64,000 nucleotides of DNA from Neisseriaceae bacterium (GCA_017991555.1 JAGOQM010000006.1:124001-188000); one strand, 5' to 3'. Counted from the first letter of the stretch, positions 20,375 to 29,984 are shown. The notes: a model not told the origin generated them from the sequence alone. Made by a program: numbers and translations.

Positions 20375-21519
20375 CACGCTTCCTTAAACTTAGAGGCTGA
20401 GGGCAGCAACACCAGCGTGCCAGCCACCAACAAACCCACTAGGGCCACCAGCAGCGCCGGGGTTAGGCCACCGGTGACGGCACTCGACGCTGCCGACAGC
20501 ATCGGCCCCACCAGCTGCCCCACCGCATACGCCGTGGTCAACAAGCCCGCCAGGTAGCGGCTGTGGTCGGGCGCCAACTCACGCCCATACTGTAACGCCA
20601 ACTGGACAATGCTCAAAAAACCGCCGCCCACCAATACGGCGGCCCAAATTAGGCCCCATATGCTGGGCAACAGCAGCACCGCCAAGATGCCAAGCGCTTG
20701 TAACCACAGCACCAAGGCCAAACGTTTGGCCGTAGTGAGCCAGTGTCGGGTTAGAATACCCATTAACACGCCACCCACCGCCATGGCGCCAAAAATCGGC
20801 CACACAAACTGGGTAAACAAGCTGTCAGGAAACCGCTGTACCGCCATTTGCGACAAAAACGTCGCCGGTAGGATATAGCCAAAGCCAGCCAGGCCATAGG
20901 CACCCACCAGCCGTTTTAATGGCCCCGTCAACTGTAGCGGCGCCACCGCCACATTGGGCCGTTGAAACGCCCCCTGCCGTGGCAGCTGTGGCACCACCAC
21001 AGCGGCCAATAACAGCGCCGCAATACCATACACCCACCAACCTTGGCTGGCGCTTAAGCCCCAATGGTGAATGCCAATGGCCAACAGCCCACTTAAGGCA
21101 ATCCCTGTACCGGGGCCGGCAAACACGGCCGCACTCAGCCGCGGACGCTGCAGCTGTGCCAGCTGATCATTACACCACGCCGACACCAGCACCATCGCCC
21201 AGCCGCTGGCACAGCCAATTAAAAAGCGCAGTAGGCTATGGCCCCAAGGGCCAGCGGCAAAAGCCGACAGCAGCGTCAGTAATACGGCGCCCCATAGGCC
21301 CAGCCACAGCCGCCACGACAAACGTCGCTGCGCGCGCATGGCGTCAAACGCGCCAACCAAATAACCCAGATAGTTAAACGCGGCCACGATGCCGGCACTG
21401 GTTAGGGTTAACTGCCCTTCTAACATCATTAACGGCACCTGCGGGGTGTAGGCAAAGCGGCCAATGCCCATCGCCACCATCAGCGCCACAAAACCGCTGA
21501 ACGCAATTTTGACTGGCAT
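20374..21519 (-). CDS. MFS transporter, YbfB/YjiJ type
   Basis: A 381-residue inner-membrane protein with about twelve hydrophobic segments. The N-terminus (FVALMVAMGIGRFAYTPQVPLM) is characteristic of the YbfB/YjiJ family, whose substrates are unknown. AAAGGAG lies 5 bases before the ATG. The stop overlaps the start of the cupin gene, so the two form an operon. No local regulator gene is linked. Confidence 0.82.
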   Translation of the reverse strand: MPVKIAFSGFVALMVAMGIGRFAYTPQVPLMMLEGQLTLTSAGIVAAFNYLGYLVGAFDAMRAQRRLSWRLWLGLWGAVLLTLLSAFAAGPWGHSLLRFLIGCASGWAMVLVSAWCNDQLAQLQRPRLSAAVFAGPGTGIALSGLLAIGIHHWGLSASQGWWVYGIAALLLAAVVVPQLPRQGAFQRPNVAVAPLQLTGPLKRLVGAYGLAGFGYILPATFLSQMAVQRFPDSLFTQFVWPIFGAMAVGGVLMGILTRHWLTTAKRLALVLWLQALGILAVLLLPSIWGLIWAAVLVGGGFLSIVQLALQYGRELAPDHSRYLAGLLTTAYAVGQLVGPMLSAASSAVTGGLTPALLVALVGLLVAGTLVLLPSASKFKEA

Positions 21520-21580
21520 GGTTTCTCCTTTGTCGTTTTATTGTTCATTTTTTATTTTTATGCTTGCTCATGGCCGACAT

Positions 21581-21613
21581 AAAAAATCCTGCCCAAACGG
21601 ATTTGGACAAGAT
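21581..21613 (-). terminator. Terminator of the GST gene
   Basis: On the minus strand ATCTTGTCCAAA, loop TCCG and TTTGGGCAGGAT pair over 12 bases with two G-U wobbles, then six Us follow (plus-strand 21586-21581). Confidence 0.85.
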
Positions 21614-21644
21614 TCCCTGCGGCATGAGGCCCTACTTTTTTAAC

Positions 21645-22268
21645 TTAGCTGAGCAATCCCTCAGCTTTGAGCGCAGCCTGCACGCCCGCATCTTGAGCCC
21701 AAAAATCATAATAAGCTTGGACGTTGGGATATTGCGGCAACACGCCCTCTAAAACGTGTACCACCCAGCCCAACATCACCCACAAATAGGCATCACACAC
21801 GGTACGGCGGCCGCCATAAACATACTGCTGCCCGGCCAGCTGTTGCTCTAGCTTGGCAAGGTGGGCTTCCACCTTGCGCCCACCCTGCGCCCGAACCTTC
21901 TCGGTTTGGTCGGCATCGGCACCCGTGTACTCTGCCCCAAAAACGGTGCTGAAGCTACCATGGAAGTCAGCATTCAAATAGGCCAAGGTGCGATAAAATT
22001 CAGCCTGCGAGCGCGCATCGCCTTCGGCGCCTAGCTGGGCCGCCGGCGCCAAGGCCGCAATGTAGGTCAAAATGGCTAAGTTTTGGGTCAACACCCAATC
22101 GCCCTCTTCTAACAGCGGCACCGCACCGCTGCTGTTCTTAGCCAAATAGGCAGGGCTTTTGATGTCTTCACGGGTCACGACTTTGATCTGGTGGGGTACG
22201 TCGGCCCAAATCAAAGCAATGTGGTCGGCGGTGGAACAGGCGCCAGGTAAGGTATATAAAGTCAACAT
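21645..22268 (-). CDS. Glutathione S-transferase family protein
   Basis: A 207-residue GST of the bacterial beta-class type. The thioredoxin-like N-terminal domain starts MLTLYTLPGACSTADHIAL, with Cys and Ser near the glutathione site and GAVPLLEEGDWVLTQNLAI. An all-helical C-terminal domain follows. AAGGA lies 8 bases before the ATG at 22268; a longer frame to 22283 exists but lacks a site. It probably conjugates or reduces small electrophiles in the cytoplasm. It is monocistronic with its own terminator. Confidence 0.85.
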   Translation of the reverse strand: MLTLYTLPGACSTADHIALIWADVPHQIKVVTREDIKSPAYLAKNSSGAVPLLEEGDWVLTQNLAILTYIAALAPAAQLGAEGDARSQAEFYRTLAYLNADFHGSFSTVFGAEYTGADADQTEKVRAQGGRKVEAHLAKLEQQLAGQQYVYGGRRTVCDAYLWVMLGWVVHVLEGVLPQYPNVQAYYDFWAQDAGVQAALKAEGLLS

Positions 22269-22470
22269 ACAACATCCTTTCATACTGTTTGATGGTCATG
22301 ATTCAATGCTTTGAGCCCAAGGCCGATTGATGAATAAAGCCTTCAAATCAGCACCAGACCCACAGCCCAATAAAACGACAAATCAATATTTAGATCACAC
22401 GATCGCCGCACAAGCAAGCATGAGTGTGTCACAATAAGGCTTATATTACTCGGATTTAAGGATGGACGGC

Positions 22471-23091
22471 ATGTCTTTTCGCACTATTTTGGCGCCCCTA
22501 GCCCTAGGCAGCTTGGCCATTCTGAGCGCCTGTTCTGGCTCTGAGCCCACCGCAACGCCTACCGCACAAAACGCGGTCAAAACCATCGGCAGCGACATCA
22601 GCGCCGAAAACATCGGCGCCCCCTTCACCTTAACCGGCCAAAATGGCAACAGCGTGTCGCTCAGCGACTTTGCCGGCAAGGTTGTCCTACTGTCGTTTGG
22701 CTACACCCACTGCCCCGACATCTGCCCGACCAACCTATTAACCTACGCCCAAAGCATGAGCCTACTGACGCCGGAGGAACAAGAAAAAGTCGCCGTGGTG
22801 ATGATTAGCGTCGACCCAGAGCGCGACACGCCGGCGGTGTTAGGCGAATACGTGACCTTATTTAACCCACAGTTTGTGGGCCTCAGCAGCGCCGATCCGG
22901 CCACGCTGAATCAAGTCTTACAAGACTATAAAATTGTCGCCACCCGCGTCGAGCGCGACGACGGCGACTACGTCATGGACCACAGCACCGGCAGCTACTT
23001 GATTGACGCCAAAGGCCAAGCGCGCCTGTATGAACCACACGGTATTAGCGCAGAAGACTTGACCCATGACCTCAAAACCTTGCTAGAATGA
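22471..23091 (+). CDS. SCO1/SenC-type copper chaperone lipoprotein
   Basis: A 206-residue membrane-anchored protein with a lipoprotein signal (lipobox LSAC, lipidated Cys near residue 21). The thioredoxin-fold domain carries the copper-binding CxxxC in THCPDICPT and a conserved His in VMDHSTGSYL. It is expected to deliver copper to the CuA site of cytochrome c oxidase or act as a periplasmic thiol protein. AAGGA at 22458 supports the ATG at 22471 rather than 22462. No oxidase genes are in the window. Confidence 0.87.
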   Translation: MSFRTILAPLALGSLAILSACSGSEPTATPTAQNAVKTIGSDISAENIGAPFTLTGQNGNSVSLSDFAGKVVLLSFGYTHCPDICPTNLLTYAQSMSLLTPEEQEKVAVVMISVDPERDTPAVLGEYVTLFNPQFVGLSSADPATLNQVLQDYKIVATRVERDDGDYVMDHSTGSYLIDAKGQARLYEPHGISAEDLTHDLKTLLE

Positions 23092-23179
23092 GTGCTTAAC
23101 TTAAACCTCGGCCTTATCGAAACCCGCTGGTGCAGCCTAACCCCACCGGGTCTTCAAACCATTAATAAAGAATCAGGAC

Positions 23180-23848
23180 ATGACACCGCTAACCATTGCG
23201 CTCTCCAAAGGGCGAATTTTTGAAGAAACCTTACCGCTGCTGGCCGCTGCCGGCATTGAGCCACTCGAAAACCCAGAAGCCTCGCGCAAGCTCATCATCA
23301 ACACCAACCACGAACACATCCGCTTGGTGATTGTGCGCGCCTCTGACGTGCCCACCTATGTCCAATACGGCGCCGCCGACTTAGGCATTGCGGGCAAAGA
23401 CGTGTTGATCGAGCACGGTGGTGCAGGCCTGTACCAGCCTTTAGACCTCAACATTGCCAAATGCCGCATGATGGTGGCCGTACGCAACGGTTTTGATTAC
23501 GAAGGCGCCTCGCAGGCGGGTTCACGCCTAAGCGTGGCCACCAAGTATCCTAATATTGCCCGTGACCACTTTGACGCCAAAGGCGTCCACGTCGACATCA
23601 TCAAGCTGTACGGCTCGATGGAGCTGGGCCCCTTGGTTGGCCTGTCCGACGCCATCGTCGACCTTGTGTCGACCGGCGGCACCCTCAAAGCCAACGACCT
23701 AGCCGCGGTAGAACACATCATCGACATTTCTAGCCGTCTGGTGGTGAATAAAGCCGCCCTTAAGCTCAAGCACCGCACCATTCAGCCCATCATTGATGCC
23801 TTTGCCGGCGTGGTCAACGCCGCCGCAGCCGAGGAGGTGGGCGCATGA
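23180..23848 (+). CDS. hisG: ATP phosphoribosyltransferase HisG, short form
   Basis: A 222-residue enzyme for the first step of histidine synthesis, joining ATP and PRPP. The sequence begins [19 protein letters not shown] and includes [10 protein letters not shown] and the PRPP loop around [14 protein letters not shown]. It lacks the C-terminal regulatory domain of long HisG, so by family rule it should need the HisRS-like partner HisZ, which is not in this window. The hisD start overlaps its stop by four bases. Confidence 0.95.
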   Translation: MTPLTIALSKGRIFEETLPLLAAAGIEPLENPEASRKLIINTNHEHIRLVIVRASDVPTYVQYGAADLGIAGKDVLIEHGGAGLYQPLDLNIAKCRMMVAVRNGFDYEGASQAGSRLSVATKYPNIARDHFDAKGVHVDIIKLYGSMELGPLVGLSDAIVDLVSTGGTLKANDLAAVEHIIDISSRLVVNKAALKLKHRTIQPIIDAFAGVVNAAAAEEVGA

Positions 23849-25137
23849 AACAGCTGATCACCACCGACGCGCATTTTGACGCCGAACTAAAAGCGTTATT
23901 GGCGTTTGAAACCGCACAAGACCCCAAAATCGACCAAATCGTGGCCGACATTTGCGCAGACGTGCAAAGCCGTGGCGATGCCGCCTTAGTGGACTACACC
24001 AACCGCTTTGACCACATGAGCGCCACCAGTATGGCCGATTTAACCCTGTCACAAGACCAGCTGGCCGCCGCGTTTCAACGCCTGAGCCCCGAAGTGCAGC
24101 ACGCTTTAAAAACCGCGGCCAAGCGCGTGCGTGACTACCACGAGCACCAAAAGCAAAGCACCTGGACCTACACCGACGAAGACGGCACCTTGCTGGGCCA
24201 GAAGGTCACCCCACTGGACCGCGTCGGCATTTACGTGCCCGGTGGCAAAGCCGCTTATCCTAGTTCGGTGCTGATGAACGCCATGCCAGCCCACGTGGCC
24301 GGCGTCGAAGAAATCATCATGGTGGTGCCCACCCCACACGGCGAGCGTAACGACATCGTGTTGGGCGCGGCCTACATTGCCGGCGTGACCAAAATCTTTA
24401 CCCTAGGCGGCGCGCAAGCCATCGCTGCCTTGGCCTATGGCACCGAAACCGTGCCTCAGGTCGACAAAATCACCGGCCCAGGCAACGCCTTCGTGGCCGC
24501 AGCCAAGCGCCGAGTGTTTGGCGTGGTGGGCATCGACATGGTCGCTGGCCCCAGCGAAATTTTGGTGATTGCCGACGGCAGCACCCCTGCCGACTGGGTG
24601 GCGATGGACCTCTTTAGCCAAGCCGAACACGATGAGATTGCGCAAGCCATCTTGATCAGTACCAACGCCGACTATTTAACCGAAGTCAGCGCCAGCATGG
24701 ATCGACTCATGGCAGAAATGCCGCGCCATGAAATCATCAAAGCATCGCTCAGCAATCGTGGCGCCATGATCTTGGCCACAGACTTGGCCGAAGCCTGCGC
24801 CATTGCCAACTACATTGCACCCGAACACTTAGAGCTGTCGGTGGCCAACCCCGAAGCCTTAGTCGACCAAATCAAGCACGCAGGCGCTATTTTCATGGGG
24901 CCTTACACCAGCGAAAGCCTAGGCGACTACTGCGCCGGCCCCAACCACGTGTTGCCCACCAGCCGCACCGCCCGCTTTGCTTCACCGCTGGGCGTATACG
25001 ACTTTCAAAAACGCTCTAGCCTGATTCAGGTGTCTCAAGCCGGCGCCCAAAAGCTGGGCAAAATCGCCAGCGTGTTGGCCCGTGGTGAAAGCCTCGTCGC
25101 CCACGCCCGTGCCGCCGAGATGCGCTTAGAAGACTAA
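23845..25137 (+). CDS. hisD: Histidinol dehydrogenase
   Basis: A 430-residue zinc enzyme carrying out the last two oxidations of histidine synthesis. Conserved stretches include [43 protein letters not shown] (Glu/His catalytic pair) and the late GPNHVLPTS. The length is normal. It is translationally coupled to hisG. A strong terminator directly after the gene shows that the remaining his genes lie elsewhere. Confidence 0.96.
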   Translation: MKQLITTDAHFDAELKALLAFETAQDPKIDQIVADICADVQSRGDAALVDYTNRFDHMSATSMADLTLSQDQLAAAFQRLSPEVQHALKTAAKRVRDYHEHQKQSTWTYTDEDGTLLGQKVTPLDRVGIYVPGGKAAYPSSVLMNAMPAHVAGVEEIIMVVPTPHGERNDIVLGAAYIAGVTKIFTLGGAQAIAALAYGTETVPQVDKITGPGNAFVAAAKRRVFGVVGIDMVAGPSEILVIADGSTPADWVAMDLFSQAEHDEIAQAILISTNADYLTEVSASMDRLMAEMPRHEIIKASLSNRGAMILATDLAEACAIANYIAPEHLELSVANPEALVDQIKHAGAIFMGPYTSESLGDYCAGPNHVLPTSRTARFASPLGVYDFQKRSSLIQVSQAGAQKLGKIASVLARGESLVAHARAAEMRLED

Positions 25138-25158
25138 TTTGGATTTAGCCTGGCCATC

Positions 25159-25190
25159 AAAAAACCCTCGTGCGTGCACGAGGGTTTTTT
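25159..25190. terminator. Bidirectional terminator after hisD
   Basis: AAAACCCTCGTGC (25161-25173) and GCACGAGGGTTTT (25176-25188) form a 13-bp stem with a U-run on the right and an A-run on the left. It also serves the convergent gene at 25207. Confidence 0.92.
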
Positions 25191-25206
25191 ACATCGGTCA
25201 GTGATC

Positions 25207-25839
25207 TTAATCGAACCAGTGCCACAGCCAGTTGAATAACCACACCATCAGATGGTACACGCCCCACAGCACCAGCAGCACGTACAACACCCAAAAAATC
25301 ACTTGCTTGATGCCATAGCCTTGATGGTGCACCGCCGTCGGCCCCGCATCAAAACAGCCATAACCGAGGCGTAAACGGCGCAGCAAAGCGGTAAAACCCA
25401 CCGCATCGCCAACCAAAACCGGCACCACCACGTCGTCGCCCAAGCGCAGGTGATAAAACTGCTGGCCAAACACGCGTAGCTGCTGATTGGCCTCCATAAA
25501 CAGAGTGTCCACGTCCAACACTTCTTCTGGCTGCGCCACCGACCACCGAATGCCCTCGGGCAAGACCCGCTGCGCGCAGGCCTCAATAAAACCCACGGCG
25601 GCCGCTGCATCATGCCGCGCCAGCACCTGCCAGTTTTCCTCGGCACCGCCATAGGCCTGAGTGCTTAATAGGGTTTGGGCCACCGCCGCCGGTGTGGGTA
25701 AATGCTGCTGCGACCAGGCCAAAGCCACCGCTGCTTGCCACTGCTGTCGTCTCTCAGCAGACACAAACAAATGGGCCCCCAGCCGTTGTAAGCTGGGCAA
25801 GTCTGCCAAGCCATCGTCCGCTGCCGCTGCGTGTTTCAT
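25207..25839 (-). CDS. Uncharacterised tail-anchored protein, DUF6630-like (paralog A)
   Basis: A 210-residue protein of unknown function. A soluble region is followed by a hydrophobic segment (about residues 180-200) and a Trp-rich end. The stretch LFMEANQQLRVFGQQFYHLRLGDD matches the gene at 27877 (VFREANQQLADSGHQFYNMDGGGD), so the two are paralogs. The repeated pattern resembles DUF6630, from memory and not tested. The start at 25839 is chosen by alignment with the paralog; the frame extends to 25947 into the MFS gene upstream. It lies downstream of that MFS gene on the same strand. Confidence 0.6.
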   Translation of the reverse strand: MKHAAAADDGLADLPSLQRLGAHLFVSAERRQQWQAAVALAWSQQHLPTPAAVAQTLLSTQAYGGAEENWQVLARHDAAAAVGFIEACAQRVLPEGIRWSVAQPEEVLDVDTLFMEANQQLRVFGQQFYHLRLGDDVVVPVLVGDAVGFTALLRRLRLGYGCFDAGPTAVHHQGYGIKQVIFWVLYVLLVLWGVYHLMVWLFNWLWHWFD

Positions 25840-25918
25840 AAGCCAACCGTTTCCCAAGATGATGTAGCCACTGATGCCCAAACCCGCGCACCAACCCATT
25901 GACGTCACTGCGTTTATC

Positions 25919-27067
25919 CTACCATCCTCTGGCCGGTTTGCGTACATAAGGCAGCAAACTTAAAAAGCCTAAGGCCGCCAAAGCCGCCCCCACCCACAAA
26001 GGCGCACTGAAACCTAGGCCCGAGCTGATGCCCAAGCCCCCTAGAAAGGCGCCACCAGCCAGGCCGATGTTGATCACCGACGCGTGCAACGTATTCACCA
26101 AAGGCCCTGGCGTGGCCACGCGCATCACCCGCGTCACCATCGCCGGATTCATCGGCACCCCCACCAGACCAATGACGATCAGCATCGCCACCGCCCAGAT
26201 TGGCGAAGCCGCGCCCCAAATAAACCCCAGCATGGCCAGCGTCAGCGTCAACACGCCCCCCAGCATGATGGGCAAGGCGTAGCGATCGGCATAGCGCCCA
26301 ACCAAGGCATTGCCCACCACGTTGGCCAACCCATACACCCCCAACAAAACCGGAATGGCCGCGGCGCTAAACCCACTTAGCTCGGTCAAAATAGGCGCGA
26401 TGTAGCTAAAGGTGGCAAAGGCCGACCCAATGATTAAGGCGCTGGTGGTGTAGGCCGCCCACAAAGGCCGCTGTCGCAGCGAACGCACCTCTGTGCTTAA
26501 GCTCACATGCCCAGCTGGCAAGTCCGGCACGGTGCGCACGATCACCACCATACACACCATCACCAATGCCGCCACGCAGCCAAAAGCCATGCGCCAACCC
26601 CACTGCTGATCAATGAGCGTGGCAATGGGCACCCCAAACACATTGGCCAACATCAGGCCACCCAGCACCACCGAAGCGGCGCGGCCACGCACTTCCGGTG
26701 CCACCATCTGCGCCGCAATCGCCAACGACACCCCAAAACAGGCCGCTCCGGTCATCCCCGTGATCACCCGTGCCAACGCCATCACCGCATAGGTTTGGCT
26801 AAACGTGGCCACCAATAAAAACAGCACGTAGCCCAACAGCAGGCCCAACACCGCTTGTTTATGGGGAATCTGTAACCGCAACAAACAAATGGTTAAGATC
26901 GGCCCGCCAATCGTCATGCCTAAAGCGTAATAGGCAATCAAATAGCCCACCTCGGCCACCGACACCGCAAAAGCAGCCGCCAGCGAGGCAATCATGCCCG
27001 CCACCATGAGCTCCGTCGTGCCCACCGCAAAAATGGTAAATCCCAGTATGTATATCGCTAAAGGCAT
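25919..27067 (-). CDS. MFS efflux transporter, DHA1 (AraJ/YdhP-like) type
   Basis: A 382-residue transporter with about twelve membrane segments. The N-terminus (FTIFAVGTTELMVAGM) and MTIGGPILTICLLRLQ are typical of the drug:H+ antiporter-1 group that includes AraJ, YdhP and chloramphenicol efflux proteins. It follows a TetR gene on the same strand, with a strong palindrome (27100-27121) directly upstream. It is therefore probably a repressor-controlled exporter. The substrate is unknown. Confidence 0.87.
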   Translation of the reverse strand: MPLAIYILGFTIFAVGTTELMVAGMIASLAAAFAVSVAEVGYLIAYYALGMTIGGPILTICLLRLQIPHKQAVLGLLLGYVLFLLVATFSQTYAVMALARVITGMTGAACFGVSLAIAAQMVAPEVRGRAASVVLGGLMLANVFGVPIATLIDQQWGWRMAFGCVAALVMVCMVVIVRTVPDLPAGHVSLSTEVRSLRQRPLWAAYTTSALIIGSAFATFSYIAPILTELSGFSAAAIPVLLGVYGLANVVGNALVGRYADRYALPIMLGGVLTLTLAMLGFIWGAASPIWAVAMLIVIGLVGVPMNPAMVTRVMRVATPGPLVNTLHASVINIGLAGGAFLGGLGISSGLGFSAPLWVGAALAALGFLSLLPYVRKPARGW

Positions 27068-27099
27068 CGTTGTCCTAACGTCATGGTGTGTGTTTTATA

Positions 27100-27121
27100 A
27101 ATTGTAACGATCATTACAATT
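27100..27121. promoter_or_regulatory. TetR-type operator before the MFS gene
   Basis: Perfect arms AATTGTAA (27100-27107) and TTACAATT (27114-27121) around CGATCA. A -10-like TATAAA lies next to it on the minus strand (27099 to 27094). The location between the TetR and MFS genes supports repression of the MFS gene. Confidence 0.65.
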
Positions 27122-27127
27122 ATGGCT

Positions 27128-27148
27128 AAAAAAAGGGCTCAGCCCTTT
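27128..27148 (-). terminator. Terminator of the TetR gene
   Basis: AAAGGGC, a 3-base loop and GCCCTTT (27132-27148). On the minus strand the stem runs into seven Us. It separates the TetR transcript from the MFS promoter. Confidence 0.8.
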
Positions 27149-27151
27149 CCT

Positions 27152-27769
27152 TTATGGCGCCAAATGGGCCACCGTACCGGCCACGATGTCCGCCAAAATG
27201 GCTTTATCGGCCAGGGTTTGACCCATTAAGCGTAAGCCATAATAGTTGCTCATAAAGGTGTGCGCCAACTGCTGGGCCGACACTGCCGTGCTGAGCTCGC
27301 CGCTTTGCTGGCCCATCTGCATTAGCTGCGTCAGCTGCGTCGCCAAACGGCGCGTATATGCTTCGTTTAGCGTCGTCACCAGCGGGTCCACCTGCCCCCG
27401 CTCCATCACCGCAAACAAGGCCATGCAGTTCGGCTTATCGGCACAGCGACCCAGCTCTTCCGCAACCGCCCAATGCAGCAAGGCGGTCAAGCGCGCCTTA
27501 ACCTCGCCGTCCCCTGCTAAAATGGCGCTGATGCGCGCCCACGCCTGCGTGTGGTAGCGGCGCAGCGCCTGTTCATACAGGCCATGCTTGCTGCCAAACG
27601 CATTGTAAAGGCTGCCGCGCCCAAGCCCAGTGCTGTCACACAGATCTTGCGCCGATGTGGCTTCATAACCCTGACGCCAAAACACGTCTAGGGCCGCATC
27701 AATCACCTCATCCGCCACAAACTGGCGGGGACGGCCACACAGTTGATCCCTGTCTGCTTGCTTTGTCAT
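27152..27769 (-). CDS. TetR/AcrR family repressor
   Basis: A 205-residue TetR regulator with its helix-turn-helix at about 20-65 (SAQDLCDSTGLGRGSLYNAFGSKHGLYEQAL) and a C-terminal ligand domain resembling the AcrR/YcdC-like C-terminal families. AGGGGG lies 5 bases before the ATG at 27769. Its promoter (TTGACT and TACAGT, 18-base spacer) overlaps GACTGGTCGTTCC, a possible second operator. It most likely represses the downstream MFS gene through the palindrome at 27100-27121. Confidence 0.88.
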   Translation of the reverse strand: MTKQADRDQLCGRPRQFVADEVIDAALDVFWRQGYEATSAQDLCDSTGLGRGSLYNAFGSKHGLYEQALRRYHTQAWARISAILAGDGEVKARLTALLHWAVAEELGRCADKPNCMALFAVMERGQVDPLVTTLNEAYTRRLATQLTQLMQMGQQSGELSTAVSAQQLAHTFMSNYYGLRLMGQTLADKAILADIVAGTVAHLAP

Positions 27770-27793
27770 ACAGCCCCCTAAACAATAAGCGTC

Positions 27794-27823
27794 ACTGTAC
27801 GCCCTTGTGGAACGACCAGTCAA
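27794..27823 (-). promoter_or_regulatory. Candidate promoter of the TetR gene
   Basis: Minus-strand TTGACT (27823 to 27818) and TACAGT (27799 to 27794) with an 18-base spacer. Confidence 0.45.
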
Positions 27824-27876
27824 ATATTATTTTGCCTTGATCGCTCATTAAAAAATCACCCCAACCCCTTGGCTGT

Positions 27877-28557
27877 TTAACCGCGCTTCAACCAGCTAAA
27901 CCCGCCACGCAGGAGGCGATACACCCCAAAACCCAGCAACAATGGCACCAACAGCAGCCACGCCATGATGCGCCCCACGCGGCCAAAACCCTCTGGTGCT
28001 GGTGGCGCCGAGCCTACCGCCGGCGGCGTCTCTAAAAACGTCTCAAGGCCTAAACCTAACCGCTGGGCCAGCGCCTCAAAACCGGCCTGATCCTGCACCC
28101 ACACGGGGAAATAAGCGTCACCACCACCGTCCATATTGTAAAACTGATGGCCGCTGTCTGCCAGCTGCTGGTTGGCTTCGCGAAACACCGCTTCGGCGCT
28201 TAAGCTGGCCGCCGGCTCTGGCACTGACCACTGTAAGCCCTGAGGCAACACCGCTGCCGCACTGGCCTCCATAAAGGCCACCAGCGTCTCGGTGTCTTTC
28301 CAATCAATGTGGTGCCAATGGCTGCTGAATCCAGCACCGGCCTCGTGGGTTAAGTACAATAACGTCGCCATCAAGTCTTCGCTGGGCGCGCCCACGATCG
28401 ACAACTCGGTCACCAACTGTGTCGTCTGCCAGGCCTCGACGGCGGCAGCATACCACGCCGCCTGATCGGCTTCGTCGGCAAACAAATACGGCCCGAGCTG
28501 GCGCAAATTGCCTAAGAAAGCCGCTTCAAACACGGTACTTAATGGTTGATCCGTCAT
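27877..28557 (-). CDS. Uncharacterised tail-anchored protein, DUF6630-like (paralog B)
   Basis: A 226-residue protein of unknown function. Residues about 80-175 (HHIDWKDTETLVAFMEA, VFREANQQLADSGHQFYN, GGGDAYFPVWV) resemble my recollection of the DUF6630 pattern. A hydrophobic segment (about 200-218) and a basic end (RLLRGGFSWLKRG) suggest tail anchoring in the inner membrane. It is a paralog of the 25207 gene. The ATG at 28557 follows AAGGA closely; the frame stays open upstream but without a ribosome site. Confidence 0.62.
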   Translation of the reverse strand: MTDQPLSTVFEAAFLGNLRQLGPYLFADEADQAAWYAAAVEAWQTTQLVTELSIVGAPSEDLMATLLYLTHEAGAGFSSHWHHIDWKDTETLVAFMEASAAAVLPQGLQWSVPEPAASLSAEAVFREANQQLADSGHQFYNMDGGGDAYFPVWVQDQAGFEALAQRLGLGLETFLETPPAVGSAPPAPEGFGRVGRIMAWLLLVPLLLGFGVYRLLRGGFSWLKRG

Positions 28558-28666
28558 GTCATCCTTCATCGGTTGGGTCCGGTAGGTATATGTCAATATA
28601 ATCTTAAAGACCTGTAATTTTAAATTAAATTCCATCGATTCGGGCATAAAACACGCGATATTAGCC

Positions 28667-28692
28667 AAAAAAAAACGCCTGTAAACAGACGT
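28667..28692 (-). terminator. Terminator of the CynX-type MFS gene
   Basis: On the minus strand ACGTCTGT, TT and ACAGGCGT form an 8-bp stem (one G-U) followed by nine Us. Confidence 0.85.
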
Positions 28693-28730
28693 CCTTTCAC
28701 ACCCACCGCTGCCGCGGCGGCCATCAGCGC

Positions 28731-29981
28731 TTACGACACCTTAACATCATGTCCCGCGCGCCAGCCCGCCAGGGCCATGATCGCGATCACCACCAGCACC
28801 AGCCACAGCGAGGCGGCCCAACCACCAGTGACGTCATGCACCCAGCCAAACACCACCGGGCCAAAAGCGGCCAATAAATAACCCACCGATTGCGCCATAC
28901 CCGACAGGCCAGAGGCCTCATCAATATTGTGCGTGCGCAGGCTAAAAAACATCATACTGAGGCTAAAGCAACCGCCTAGGCCAATACCCATAAACACCAT
29001 CCACAAAATGTTTAAACTCGACAGACCACTCAGTAGCCCCAACACGCTCAACACCATGCACACAGCACTGCCCAATACCAAGTATTTTTGCTCTTTCATT
29101 TTGCCCGCCACGATGGGCACAATAAACGCCACCGGCAACAACGCCAACTGGATGGTGGTCAACATCAAACCAGCATGGACGGGATCAATGCCCTGCTCCG
29201 CCAAAATATGCGGCAACCAGCTCAGTAAGGTGTAAAACACCAGCGACTGCAAACCCATCAACAGCGTGACCTGCCAGGCCAAGCGTGAGCGCCATAGATT
29301 GACGCGAGGCTTGGCTTTGGCTTCGGCCTTCGCCTCTGAGCCTGGCTGGCCCTCAGCGTTTAACGAAGTGGCCACGGGTTTCTGCACCCGTTTGAGCTGT
29401 GGCAACCAGCCCACCAAGGCCAACAGCGCAATCACCAACCAGCTCATCAGGGCCCCTTGCCAACCCCAACCCAGGTTTTGCGAGAGGGGCACGCTGATGC
29501 CGGAGGAAATGGCCCCCACAATGTTCATGCCCAGAGAGTAAATCGCCGTAACCAGGCCGATTTTAAGCGCAAAGTGATGCTTCACAATGCCGGGCAGCAA
29601 CACGTTGCCCAAGGCGATGCCCAAACTTAAAATGGTGGTGCCCACAAACAGTAGGGTCATCCCGCCCATCGAGCGCAGGAAAATGCCGCCGACCAACAGC
29701 ACCGTGGCCGCAAAAATCACGCGTTCGACGCCAAAGCGTCGCGCCAGCATCGGTGCAAACACGGAAAACACCCCAAAAGCCAAGAGCGGCACCGTTGTCA
29801 CCGCGCCCGCCATGGCGTTAGACAAGCCTAAGCTCTGTTGGATTTCTTGCAATAAAGGGCCCACGCCAGTAATGGGCGCGCGCAGGCATAAGGCCACCAG
29901 CAGAATGCCAAGTAAAAGGCCCAACGTGCTTTTTAACGTGGTGGGATGAGGCTGAGGAGGTATGGAGGTTGAAGCTTTCAT
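28731..29981 (-). CDS. MFS transporter, CynX/NimT family
   Basis: A 416-residue inner-membrane transporter with about twelve hydrophobic segments. The N-terminal CLRAPITGVGPLLQEI motif is typical of the CynX/NimT group (cyanate or 2-nitroimidazole exporters in E. coli). A hydrophilic central loop (about 200-235) is rich in Lys/Ala/Glu. It starts 3 bases after the FadR-type regulator, so the two are one operon. The actual substrate is unknown. Confidence 0.86.
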   Translation of the reverse strand: MKASTSIPPQPHPTTLKSTLGLLLGILLVALCLRAPITGVGPLLQEIQQSLGLSNAMAGAVTTVPLLAFGVFSVFAPMLARRFGVERVIFAATVLLVGGIFLRSMGGMTLLFVGTTILSLGIALGNVLLPGIVKHHFALKIGLVTAIYSLGMNIVGAISSGISVPLSQNLGWGWQGALMSWLVIALLALVGWLPQLKRVQKPVATSLNAEGQPGSEAKAEAKAKPRVNLWRSRLAWQVTLLMGLQSLVFYTLLSWLPHILAEQGIDPVHAGLMLTTIQLALLPVAFIVPIVAGKMKEQKYLVLGSAVCMVLSVLGLLSGLSSLNILWMVFMGIGLGGCFSLSMMFFSLRTHNIDEASGLSGMAQSVGYLLAAFGPVVFGWVHDVTGGWAASLWLVLVVIAIMALAGWRAGHDVKVS

Positions 29982-29984
29982 GAC

